A DNA stretch of 10,672 nt from NCBI GenBank assembly GCA_027858275.1, contig JAQIDA010000041.1:1-10672 (forward strand), given 5' to 3'. Numbering within the stretch: position 1 is the first letter of the stretch; each line of letters begins with the position of its first letter. The DNA is from Candidatus Kapaibacterium sp. (lineage in GTDB: Bacteria; Bacteroidota; Ignavibacteria; Kapaibacteriales; UBA2268). The position numbers and the translations under genes were made by a program. The notes beneath the pieces are model-generated. The model was given only the letters and a program-made list of their open reading frames with translations, had not been told where the DNA came from and did no database searches. Positions 1-6,953 of this stretch are shown in pieces.

Positions 1-212
1 GAATAAACTGCTCATTTCAGTTTTAAAAACCTTGTTGTTTTTTATCCCAAAAATTATTTCCGAACTTATCAAAAATTCATGAGAAATATAACTTGTATTT
101 CTTCAACAAATCACATAAAGATCGTAATGCTTTGATGTTATTGTGCTTATGGCATAAAATATTCTAGTCGAAAATGGATTTTATTTCAAAAATATCATGG
201 TTTTAAAAGAAG
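1..212. other. AT-rich non-coding edge downstream of the EamA gene
   Basis: No gene is supported in this stretch, which follows the EamA stop codon in the direction of transcription. The only structure noticed is a weak 7-bp inverted repeat, AGAAATA (82-88) and TATTTCT (96-102), with a 7-base loop. On the minus strand it is followed by a short T-run several bases later. It is too AU-rich for a confident intrinsic terminator. Confidence 0.3.
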
Positions 213-1118
213 TTAACTCTTCCTTTGCACAAATATTCCGATTAGTATTAATCCTAAGCCGGCAATCGTGGAAATCAGTATTTCTTCGCCGAGAATCATA
301 TTGATTAATAACAGAGAAAGGAAGGGTGAGAAATAAATCAAATTGCTGACGGAAGCGGTTGATTTGGCATATCTAAGAGCTTTTAGCCATAAAGTGAATG
401 TTATTCCCATTTCAAACAAACCTACATATGACACAGCAAACATACTTTCTAAGTCCGGAATAATAAAAGCAGCAAAATCTGAATCGAAACCATAGTAATT
501 GACGAAGGAATATCCGGCAACGAACATGAATCCAAAAAGGAAATTTAGGAACAATTTTGCGGTTGCGTCTCGTTTATCTTTGACGTTATACAACCAAAAC
601 AAAGCCCAAACCACTGAACTGCTCAGAGCTAATGCAACACCTAATTCATCTGAGAATTCTAATGAGAGGAGATCGCCGTGAGTCGCAATCACCATTGCAC
701 CGAAAAAGCCAATCAGCACTGCGCCAAGGCTTTTGAGTGATAGTTTTTGCCCGAGTATAGGAACTGACAACAAAGTAATCACTACTGCCCAAGTGTAATT
801 AAGCGTCAAAGCTTCTTGGGCAGGCAAAAGAGAGTATGCTTTGAATAGGAGTACATAGTATAGAAACGGATTCAAGAACCCGAGTGCTGCCGATTTCAAA
901 TAATCTGTCGCGGAATACTTTTTTAAAAGATATGTTTTTCTTTGAGCAAACAATATTACAAACAACACTATACAGGAAACAGCCGACGACCAGAAAAGCA
1001 ATTGCAGATAATCAACAGACTCAAGAGCAATTTTGAATGCAGTAGCAACTGTAGACCAGAGGGCTACTGCCCCGCCGGCAAAGGCATACGCTTTTTTGTT
1101 GTTGTAGGAGGTACTCAT
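213..1118 (-). CDS. EamA/DMT-superfamily ten-helix transporter
   Basis: A 301-residue, very hydrophobic protein with the length and layout of the drug/metabolite transporter superfamily: two EamA repeats (about residues 10-145 and 155-300), each of roughly five membrane helices, with short charged loops between them (for example QRKTYLLKK near 59-67 and KDKRDATAK near 178-186). An early GGAVALWSTV stretch and the LNYTWAVVITLLSVPILGQKL segment at the end of repeat 1 are typical of EamA proteins. Members act in the inner membrane, usually exporting amino acids, nucleosides or other small metabolites. The substrate cannot be read from sequence. The start codon lies 6 bp after the stop of the RdhA-like gene and has no clear Shine-Dalgarno sequence, so translational coupling to that gene is likely. 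The neighbouring redox enzyme could make or use the transported compound, but this is inference only. Family call firm; substrate unknown. Confidence 0.93.
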   Translation of the reverse strand: MSTSYNNKKAYAFAGGAVALWSTVATAFKIALESVDYLQLLFWSSAVSCIVLFVILFAQRKTYLLKKYSATDYLKSAALGFLNPFLYYVLLFKAYSLLPAQEALTLNYTWAVVITLLSVPILGQKLSLKSLGAVLIGFFGAMVIATHGDLLSLEFSDELGVALALSSSVVWALFWLYNVKDKRDATAKLFLNFLFGFMFVAGYSFVNYYGFDSDFAAFIIPDLESMFAVSYVGLFEMGITFTLWLKALRYAKSTASVSNLIYFSPFLSLLLINMILGEEILISTIAGLGLILIGIFVQRKS

Positions 1119-1124
1119 TTCAAA

Positions 1125-2465
1125 TTATTTGTCCATTTTCTTGTATTTGAATTTTCGTCGGTAAACCAGGTCATCTCCAATTATAGACAGACGGCGGGCA
1201 ATGACGGAATTCTTAATACCGAAGCGAAATATGTTGTGAATAAAATTACTCGGATGACTGAATGGACAAACTTTCATACACAAACCGCAATCTGTACCTA
1301 TTATTCTCCAATATTGATAACATTTTTCGATACCAAGCTGCCATTTTTCTACACCGCGCACTGTTAGTTTACCATTTCTTGGGATTGACCCGGAAGGACA
1401 GTCGACAGAACATTTTTTGCAAATTTCACAAAACTCTACTGCGCCGAATGATTTCGGTTTATCTGTTTTTAATTTGAGTTCAGTAGTGATACAGCCCAGT
1501 CGCACACGCGGTCCGAACTTTTCGGAAATTAGATATCCGTTTCTTCCGATTTCGCCTAAACCGGCATCGTAAGCTAACGGCGGAAGCATCAGTTGATAGT
1601 TGCTGCCGCTGACCTGTGCACGAGCGGAATATCCCATAGAACGGATTCTGCGAGCAATTTCAATGGATATATCTTGAGCTTTAAGATATTGTTTGGCGGA
1701 TTCTTCGGTTGTGCCGATTTTCGGAGCTGTTTCAACTTTGAAATAATCCATTTCTAGGGTATACATTATCGAGAATTTGTGCGTGCTGACAATTTCTGAT
1801 CCATAGGGCTCGGGACCGAGACCTACATTTGAATAGAAATACATTGGATTGATCTCACAAATACCGACTTCATCACCGCCGAGATCCAATACTTGTTTTT
1901 TAATTTCTCTTGTTATAGAATCTATATCTGTTCCTCGACACTCTGAAGCCACATCGCCGTCGACATCTTCGATCCTTGATTCCTCAATAACGAACATATC
2001 TTCTACTTTTTTCGACAGGACAGGATCATAATAATGCCCGCCTTCTTCAAGCAATCGCGGCAAACGACTAATTTTATCATCTGTTTTCTTCTTTTCGGGA
2101 TTCTTGCCATAATACTCCTCGTATTTTTCTGTCCCGGGCTTATAAGATGATCGAGCGAACATAATATCCCGCTCGTCGACACGAGCGTTTGCAATCCCAA
2201 AATCATGATTGGACTTCTTCCCTATAGGAGCAAAAAACAATGTCAGGAAAATTAGACTCAGCAGCTCAATACTTATAAAATAATAACCGGAATGATTGAA
2301 AAGAAAGGGAACAATAAGCCAAATTACCGGCAATACTATTGCTGAAACCGCACTAATACGAAAGGCCCGTTGTTTTTTCTCTCGCAACGAACTGAGCGCA
2401 AACATCGCGAGGATCAAGACAAGTGCTGTTCCGATAATATAATAGATTAGTTGAAAATAGTCCAT
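1125..2465 (-). CDS. Membrane-anchored reductive-dehalogenase-like (RdhA-type) cobalamin/4Fe-4S protein
   Basis: A 446-residue protein. Residues about 6-24, 40-56 and 63-80 form three membrane helices. The basic loop REKKQR (28-33) and the GKK after helix 3 put the C-terminal domain on the cytoplasmic side by the positive-inside rule. There is no Tat signal. The soluble part carries RdhA-family signatures: VDERDIMFAR (96-105), the LPPLAYDAGLGEIGRNGYL stretch (294-312), and two ferredoxin-type cluster motifs, C346-x2-C349-x2-C352-x3-CP (357) and C382-x10-C393-x2-C396-x3-CP (401). All eight cluster cysteines are present. Family members bind base-off cobalamin and cleave carbon-halogen bonds or do related reductions; QueG is a relative, but its HEAT repeats are missing here. 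Classical respiratory RdhA is Tat-exported and paired with a separate small membrane anchor (RdhB), whereas here the anchor is fused. Dehalogenation itself is not shown. The gene is followed at once by the EamA transporter gene. No obvious Shine-Dalgarno precedes the ATG; the nearby upstream ATG is out of frame. Confidence 0.88.
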   Translation of the reverse strand: MDYFQLIYYIIGTALVLILAMFALSSLREKKQRAFRISAVSAIVLPVIWLIVPFLFNHSGYYFISIELLSLIFLTLFFAPIGKKSNHDFGIANARVDERDIMFARSSYKPGTEKYEEYYGKNPEKKKTDDKISRLPRLLEEGGHYYDPVLSKKVEDMFVIEESRIEDVDGDVASECRGTDIDSITREIKKQVLDLGGDEVGICEINPMYFYSNVGLGPEPYGSEIVSTHKFSIMYTLEMDYFKVETAPKIGTTEESAKQYLKAQDISIEIARRIRSMGYSARAQVSGSNYQLMLPPLAYDAGLGEIGRNGYLISEKFGPRVRLGCITTELKLKTDKPKSFGAVEFCEICKKCSVDCPSGSIPRNGKLTVRGVEKWQLGIEKCYQYWRIIGTDCGLCMKVCPFSHPSNFIHNIFRFGIKNSVIARRLSIIGDDLVYRRKFKYKKMDK

Positions 2466-2479
2466 ATTTGGAGCATATT

Positions 2480-2495
2480 ATTGTTTATAAACAAT
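2480..2495. promoter_or_regulatory. Perfect 16-bp palindrome before the RdhA-like gene
   Basis: The sequence ATTGTTTATAAACAAT reads identically on both strands. It fills much of the 43-bp gap (2466-2508) between the end of the large secreted-protein gene and the start of the RdhA-like gene, 14 bp upstream of the latter's ATG. A dyad here could be the operator of a dimeric regulator controlling the RdhA-like/EamA pair. It contains no GC-rich stem and no following T-run, so it does not look like an intrinsic terminator. No regulator gene lies next to it in this window. The operator role is inference. Confidence 0.4.
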
Positions 2496-2508
2496 GCGAA
2501 CTAGAACT

Positions 2509-5500
2509 CTATCGATTAATCTGCATCCGCCGGCTTGTTCTGACAGTCGAAGTTTCGAGGATTAAATAATATGTGCCTGACGGCAAATCAGCGGCTGTGA
2601 TCTCAGCACTATACCAGTCTTTTGTCATATATCCGGATGCTACAATTTTAACTGTTTTGCCGCTTAAATCGCAAACATATAATTTGGTCATACCGTCTTC
2701 AATGATTTCATATTCTATAACAGTATGATCAGTAAAAGGGTTGGGCTTGTTTTCCGACAGACGAATCTCGCCGTCACTATTAAACAACCTGCTTCCGCCG
2801 TTTTCACAAATTCCCGTCAGTGTGAATTGAGCTCCTTCATCGGTTAGGACAGCTTTTGATTTGTTAACAGGAGCTGTTTTCAAACTGACATTTGACAATG
2901 AGTCATTTCCGAGACCTACTCTGAAACTCACTGAGGTTAAAACAGAATCCGCAGCAAACAGCGTAGGGATAATAAACTTAATTTTCCGTTTCCCGCCAAT
3001 TATCTCACTTTCATAATCGAAACCTGTAGGATCAAGCAATGTGGAATTGAATTCCATTTCAGCGATCAAACCGGCTGTACTTTTTCTCAGACCTGTTTCG
3101 CCTACATTTTTTATTCTAATCGGCACGTTGACAACTTCTCCGGGTTTACCTGAAAAGTCATCAAAATATATCGTCGCAGTATCTATTAGCGGTTTGACTC
3201 CTTCTCCAAACAAGAGGACAGCACATTTAGAGCCTATTCCGTCGTGGCTGAAAACTATCTGAGCATTTCTTAGACTGACATTGGGCGGTATGAATCTAAA
3301 TTCCATCTGATGCCCTGCACCGGCAGCCAACTTGACCGGGTCTCCGCCTTTGAGAATACTGAAATGTTCATCATCAGGACCGAGAAGTTGAATATCTGAT
3401 ATATTGATATCGTCCGTGCTTCTGTTTCGAACAACGACAGAAACAACTGTATCCGCAAAATCGCCAATTTCAACAACAGCAAAATCTATATAGTCTGATT
3501 CTGCCTGCAGGCCGGAATCATAGCCTTCGCCGACAAGATTTTTGACCAACTTGCCGCCTGAGTAATATATTTCTATCTGAGCATGATCTGTACCGGTAAC
3601 TAAAGGGGAATATCGAAGTTCAATTGACTTCTTCTGCCCTGCCTCAATTACATAAGGGAATTCATCTGAGATATTTGTTAAAATTGTAAAGAAAGCGGCA
3701 TCGTCTCCGCTAATTTTTACATCGTAGATATTATATGTGAAATCAGAGAGATTCTCGATAAAGTCTTCGCTGATTTTGTTTGAAGACTGACCTACACCAA
3801 CTTTACCCATATCTATATCAAAAGCAATAATATCAGCATTGTCAACTCTGAACAGGCAATCAGCGGTATCTGCCTGTAGACCACGATTCTCAAGGTTCCA
3901 TATCTTCGCTGTCGAGTCCCATGAAGAAGTCAGTACTCTGCTGTCGTCAAAATTGAAAAAAGCTGTTTGTACTGCCGCGCGATGTTCTATCATCGTTTTA
4001 AGCAACTCACCGGTATTTGCGTTCCATAGTTTTGCGTTATTATCCGTGGCACATGTAAGAATAATTTGGCCGCTGTGATCAAAGGATGCGGAACTGAGCG
4101 GTTTATCATCTTCAATAATCAATGCGGCATCTTCATGAAACTGCACTTCTTTGTCGTTAGTCATATCCCAAACCACAACTTTGTTGAACCAATCAGCCGT
4201 CACGAGCTTGCTGCCGTCTTGACTGAAGGAGAAATGATTGATCCAACCTCCCCTTTTATCATCAATTGAGTAGTTATTCATAGTTTTTAATATTTCTTTT
4301 TTCTCCCAGTCCCAAACATAGATAACAGCATCGCTGTTGCAAGTGACAAGATATTTGCCGTCATTAGTAAATTCGGCAAACTTGACATGCACATAACCCA
4401 TATCAATTTCTTGAACAGGTTTATATGTATCTGTATCCCATATTATTACTTTCCCGAATCGTGCGCTGCTTACAAGATATTTTCCGGAAGGATGGTAATT
4501 AACGGACAAAACAGTATTGTTATGCCCTGTCAACACAGTGACTTTTTCCCCGTTTTTTATATCCCATATAATTATAGTTGAATCTTCTGACGCAGAGGCT
4601 GCATGAGTCTCATCGGGAGAAAAATCCGCCCACAAAACATCCTCTGTATGACCTTCAAACATGAAAATATTCGTCCCGTTATTCGAGTTCCATATCCCGA
4701 CTTTATCATCTTTAGCGGTAGTAATAACCAGAGAACTATTCCAATTGAAATTTGCTGATGTCACAGCGTCGTTGTGTCGAAAATCCATAGTTCGACCTAC
4801 ATTGTTGGGCCAAAGCTGCAGAGCCCTGATACGTAGATTATCTGTCGGTATATCCGGTACTACCCAGCGGTATTCCAAACCGGTTACATTCTTGGCAAGT
4901 ACGTCCCAGGGTTGATCAATATCTATTGAAAACTCTAATTGAATGATATCAGTTGGTAACAAACCGCTCCAGCGTATGATAACTGTATCACCGATAACCA
5001 AGGTCTTATCACACAATGGTTCATAGATATTTAGATTTCGTTCTTTCGGAGGAGTATTAGGAAATCCGCCTGTCATAAATATCTTGCGGCCTGAACATGC
5101 GTCTGAAATCACAACCAGACTGTCAAACGCCAAAGACGAATCAACGGGAGTAAATTCCACAGTAATTTCAAGGCTGTCATCCTGAGCAAGAGTCACAGGA
5201 TTGCCTTCAATCTGCCCCTCTACTATTTGAAACAGGTTGTTCAGATTGTTGAAACCGGCGATTGTAATATCCGCATTCCGCGCAAAATATTTTAATTTCA
5301 TTTTGCGACTGTCACCCGGCAAAACAGAGCTAAACTCCAGATATGTCGGATCTGTTTCTACACTCGGGATAAAAGATTCGGGCATTAGATACTCACTGTA
5401 TCCTTCAGCGTCGTATTTCGGAATTTGAATTGTAAAATCATGCTCAGTTTCGCAGTTGCGAGGCGCGCTCCATTCGACATAAGCCGGGGAGTAATCATAA

Positions 5501-6279
5501 GCGGCAGCCATAAAGGCCCGTACACTGACAGCAATATCTTCTTCTGAATTGATATTGTCGAAACTCATTCCGCCTGTTTCTTCGCAGATAGTGTTAATGT
5601 TCTCAGGAATTTCTGATCCGACAACAAAGAAATATATTTCGACATCGGATGATTTAGCAAATTCTACTATTGTCGTCACATCGGCTAAAGCTTTGCCGTC
5701 AGTTATCACTGCAACAGCCCTCGGATGTATCCCGTGCTGAGCAATACGTATCGCTCCGATGGGAACAGAGGCCAGTCCGGTTGTATAGTTTGAGTTCCCG
5801 CCGAATTGGAATCCGGCGATTAATGCAGCAAATCCTTGGGGATCGTCGCTAAATTCATTAAATAAATAACTGAATTGATCGAATCCGGTCAGAGCACATT
5901 CAGAAGGACCGAAGGGGAACTGTTCGACAATTTCTTCGGCGACTTTTTGCGCAAGTTTGAAATTAGAATCATCTTCTTCAGAATCTTTAAGTCCGAGGTC
6001 AAAGGCAAGAACTAATGACAATGCGTTTTTGCCGCTGTCATCGGGATTATCCGAATCAATGATGTTGACGTTCAAGCCGTTATCGGTGATTGCAATGTCA
6101 GTTTTATTAATATTTAGAATCAGATCATTCCCATCATCAAAAGCATAGTAATAAGTTTTGACAATCGGGTATTCTGAAATATCATTGTTTGTTGTATAAA
6201 TTCTCTGTTCGGCGTTCATTATTGATGATTGAAAAATCATCAATAATGTCAGTATGAATATGTTTGCAGTTGTTTTCAT
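2509..6279 (-). CDS. Large secreted VWA / ASH / WD40-propeller / cohesin-like protein with T9SS sorting domain
   Basis: A 1256-residue exported protein, counted from the ATG at 6279. Order: signal peptide 1-23 (ends SIMNA); VWA-like domain about 86-262; ASH/choice-of-anchor-D domain about 309-406; Ig-like domain about 413-490; seven WD40 repeats 496-798; two more ASH-type domains about 805-919 and 923-1028; cohesin-like beta domain about 1031-1155; T9SS type A sorting domain 1161-1256 with LSENKPNPF at 1174-1182 and the LPSGTYYL stretch near the end. It should cross the inner membrane by Sec and the outer membrane by T9SS, ending on the surface or outside. All modules are binding or scaffold folds and no catalytic motif is seen. 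The VWA metal site is altered: DxSxS reads D94-L-G-L-K98, although VITDG (D194) is kept, so classical Mg-dependent binding may be lost. Ligand unknown. A TTG at 6297 is in frame, but the G-run just before 6279 and the clean signal peptide favour the ATG. Confidence 0.92.
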   Translation of the reverse strand: MKTTANIFILTLLMIFQSSIMNAEQRIYTTNNDISEYPIVKTYYYAFDDGNDLILNINKTDIAITDNGLNVNIIDSDNPDDSGKNALSLVLAFDLGLKDSEEDDSNFKLAQKVAEEIVEQFPFGPSECALTGFDQFSYLFNEFSDDPQGFAALIAGFQFGGNSNYTTGLASVPIGAIRIAQHGIHPRAVAVITDGKALADVTTIVEFAKSSDVEIYFFVVGSEIPENINTICEETGGMSFDNINSEEDIAVSVRAFMAAAYDYSPAYVEWSAPRNCETEHDFTIQIPKYDAEGYSEYLMPESFIPSVETDPTYLEFSSVLPGDSRKMKLKYFARNADITIAGFNNLNNLFQIVEGQIEGNPVTLAQDDSLEITVEFTPVDSSLAFDSLVVISDACSGRKIFMTGGFPNTPPKERNLNIYEPLCDKTLVIGDTVIIRWSGLLPTDIIQLEFSIDIDQPWDVLAKNVTGLEYRWVVPDIPTDNLRIRALQLWPNNVGRTMDFRHNDAVTSANFNWNSSLVITTAKDDKVGIWNSNNGTNIFMFEGHTEDVLWADFSPDETHAASASEDSTIIIWDIKNGEKVTVLTGHNNTVLSVNYHPSGKYLVSSARFGKVIIWDTDTYKPVQEIDMGYVHVKFAEFTNDGKYLVTCNSDAVIYVWDWEKKEILKTMNNYSIDDKRGGWINHFSFSQDGSKLVTADWFNKVVVWDMTNDKEVQFHEDAALIIEDDKPLSSASFDHSGQIILTCATDNNAKLWNANTGELLKTMIEHRAAVQTAFFNFDDSRVLTSSWDSTAKIWNLENRGLQADTADCLFRVDNADIIAFDIDMGKVGVGQSSNKISEDFIENLSDFTYNIYDVKISGDDAAFFTILTNISDEFPYVIEAGQKKSIELRYSPLVTGTDHAQIEIYYSGGKLVKNLVGEGYDSGLQAESDYIDFAVVEIGDFADTVVSVVVRNRSTDDINISDIQLLGPDDEHFSILKGGDPVKLAAGAGHQMEFRFIPPNVSLRNAQIVFSHDGIGSKCAVLLFGEGVKPLIDTATIYFDDFSGKPGEVVNVPIRIKNVGETGLRKSTAGLIAEMEFNSTLLDPTGFDYESEIIGGKRKIKFIIPTLFAADSVLTSVSFRVGLGNDSLSNVSLKTAPVNKSKAVLTDEGAQFTLTGICENGGSRLFNSDGEIRLSENKPNPFTDHTVIEYEIIEDGMTKLYVCDLSGKTVKIVASGYMTKDWYSAEITAADLPSGTYYLILETSTVRTSRRMQINR
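2512..2799 (-). other. T9SS type A C-terminal sorting domain (coding segment)
   Basis: This segment encodes the last 96 residues of the large secreted protein. It shows the family pattern in order: L-x-x-N-x-PNPF, then T-x-I-x-Y, a V-C-D-L-S-G-K-T-V-K beta hairpin, L-P-S-G-T-Y-Y-L, and a basic end (RTSRRMQINR). Such domains direct passage through the type IX secretion pore and are normally removed or exchanged for a surface anchor. It is the strongest sign in the window that the host belongs to the Bacteroidota/Chlorobiota group. Confidence 0.9.
3886..4794 (-). repeat. Seven tandem WD40 repeats (coding)
   Basis: Seven consecutive repeats of 40-48 codons encode residues 496-535, 536-577, 578-619, 620-661, 662-709, 710-757 and 758-798 of the secreted protein. 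Each ends in a W-D/W-N type dipeptide: GIWN, IIWD, IIWD, YVWD, VVWD, KLWN, KIWN. Repeats 2 and 3 carry the GH dipeptide (EGH, TGH) and repeat 7 has EH. Seven blades make a complete closed propeller, a protein-binding platform. The repeats have diverged in DNA sequence, so this is an old internal duplication, not a recent tandem array. Confidence 0.92.
6217..6248. repeat. Perfect 14-bp inverted repeat with 4-nt loop inside the signal-peptide codons
   Basis: On the plus strand the arms are CATTATTGATGATT (6217-6230) and AATCATCAATAATG (6235-6248), exactly reverse complementary, separated by GAAA. In the mRNA of the large secreted protein this gives a 14-bp stem with a UUUC loop, at nucleotides 32-63 after the start codon. 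It codes for the end of the hydrophobic core and the approach to the cleavage site (around L-M-I-F-Q-S-S-I-M). It may slow or regulate early translation of the exported protein, or be chance in AT-rich DNA. The structure is seen directly; any role is inference. Confidence 0.6.
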
Positions 6280-6472
6280 GGTTCCCCCCGGATACAATTC
6301 TAATATTTAGAAACATTCAAATTATCAAAATGATTTATCGTTAGCAATTAAATCACTTTCATATAAATCAATTATCATGCCGGGCAGATCCCTGACAATT
6401 GAGTTTTATCGTGAATTTTCTTATGTCAACAAATCTTTAAGCTTGAGAAATTACAGTATCTTATGAGAAAGA
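6280..6472 (-). promoter_or_regulatory. Intergenic region likely holding the promoter of the secreted-protein gene
   Basis: About 190 bp without a gene, between the response-regulator stop and the start of the large secreted-protein gene. It is the longest gap between genes in the window and therefore the likeliest place for a new promoter. On the coding strand a TTGACA hexamer (6429-6424) is followed 15 bases later by TAAAAC (6408-6403), a poor and short-spaced sigma70-like pair. Bacteroidota housekeeping promoters use a different consensus (TTG / TAnnTTTG), and I found no clean match to it. No GC-rich terminator hairpin follows the response-regulator gene. The promoter position is therefore unproven. 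Confidence 0.3.
6284..6289 (-). promoter_or_regulatory. G-run ribosome binding site of the large secreted-protein gene
   Basis: Six consecutive G residues on the coding strand stand 4 bases before the ATG at 6279 (GGGGGGAACCATG). This decides the start: the alternative in-frame TTG at 6297 lies upstream of the G-run and would add six residues (MYPGGT) in front of a normal signal peptide. The spacing is short, but pairing with the 5' part of the run gives a usual distance. Confidence 0.6.
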
Positions 6473-6889
6473 TTAAATTTCGGCCAGTTCACTAAGAGTC
6501 CAATATAGATCAATAGTACGAATTACATTGATAAACTGAAGATAATCTACCGGTTTGATCATATATCCGGCAATACCGAATTGGAAACTGCTGAGCCTGT
6601 CTTTTTCTTCTTTGGAAGTAGTCAGAACAACAACAGGAATAATTTTCAAAGAATCAATATCTTTCCTTTTTTCCAAAAATTCAATACCGTTCATTCTCGG
6701 CATATTTAGGTCCAGCAGTATGATACAGGGCATATCGTTGTTACTGTCCGTGAGATACTCTAAAGCATCTTCACCGTTTTCTTTGTGGATGATTTTATTA
6801 GATACTTTGATTTCTTTTAAAGCTCTTTTGATTGTCATAACGTCAATTTCATCATCTTCGACAATCATTATTGGTCTGCGACTTTTCAT
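6473..6889 (-). CDS. Stand-alone receiver-domain response regulator (CheY/Rcp1-like)
   Basis: A 138-residue protein made of one REC domain with no output domain. The acidic pocket E11-D12-D13, phosphoacceptor D60 in the LLDLNMPRMNG stretch, switch threonine T90 in VVVLTTS, and K112 in the MIKP motif are all present, so it should be phosphorylatable. The VLTTS and IDLYW features recall the Rcp1-like group, often served by phytochrome-type or PAS histidine kinases. No kinase lies in this window, so the partner is unknown. It would act in the cytoplasm through protein contacts rather than DNA binding. It lies 64 bp after the acylase gene and has a good Shine-Dalgarno sequence. Whether it is read with the SDR/acylase pair or alone cannot be decided here, as no terminator is visible in the 64 bp. 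Confidence 0.95.
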   Translation of the reverse strand: MKSRRPIMIVEDDEIDVMTIKRALKEIKVSNKIIHKENGEDALEYLTDSNNDMPCIILLDLNMPRMNGIEFLEKRKDIDSLKIIPVVVLTTSKEEKDRLSSFQFGIAGYMIKPVDYLQFINVIRTIDLYWTLSELAEI

Positions 6890-6898
6890 TATATGATT

Positions 6899-6904
6899 CT
6901 CCCT
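6899..6904 (-). promoter_or_regulatory. Shine-Dalgarno sequence of the response-regulator gene
   Basis: AGGGAG on the coding strand ends 9 bases before the ATG at 6889. It is the clearest ribosome binding site in the window and supports this start. The contrast with the acylase and EamA genes, which lack one and closely follow another gene, suggests independent translation initiation here. Confidence 0.65.
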
Positions 6905-6953
6905 TTGCCGAAAAATATGAAAATAAATACATATATCATAAACATTTTTTACT

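Noticed and set aside
82..102. 7-bp AGAAATA/TATTTCT stem as terminator of the EamA gene
   Set aside because: It is AU-only apart from one pair, lies about 110 bp past the stop codon and lacks an immediate T-run.
942..1367. Plus-strand open frame of 141 codons
   Set aside because: It straddles the junction of the EamA and RdhA-like genes in antisense, has no recognisable domain and is Cys/Phe-rich in the way typical of a shadow frame.
1125..2465. QueG (epoxyqueuosine reductase) identity
   Set aside because: It shares the cobalamin/dicluster architecture, but here there are three membrane helices and the RdhA-type VDERDIMFAR block, and no C-terminal HEAT-like repeats.
6280..6297. TTG start at 6297 giving a six-residue longer secreted protein
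   Set aside because: The extension would be encoded by the ribosome binding site itself, and the signal peptide is complete from the ATG at 6279.
6403..6429. TTGACA ... TAAAAC as a sigma70 promoter
   Set aside because: The 15-base spacer is short, the -10 is poor, and the likely FCB host uses a different promoter consensus. It is kept only as a note in the intergenic entry.
6555..6896. Plus-strand open frame of 113 codons opposite the response regulator
   Set aside because: It is fully antisense to a clear REC-domain gene, low in complexity (Ser/Ile/Leu rich), and has no family resemblance.
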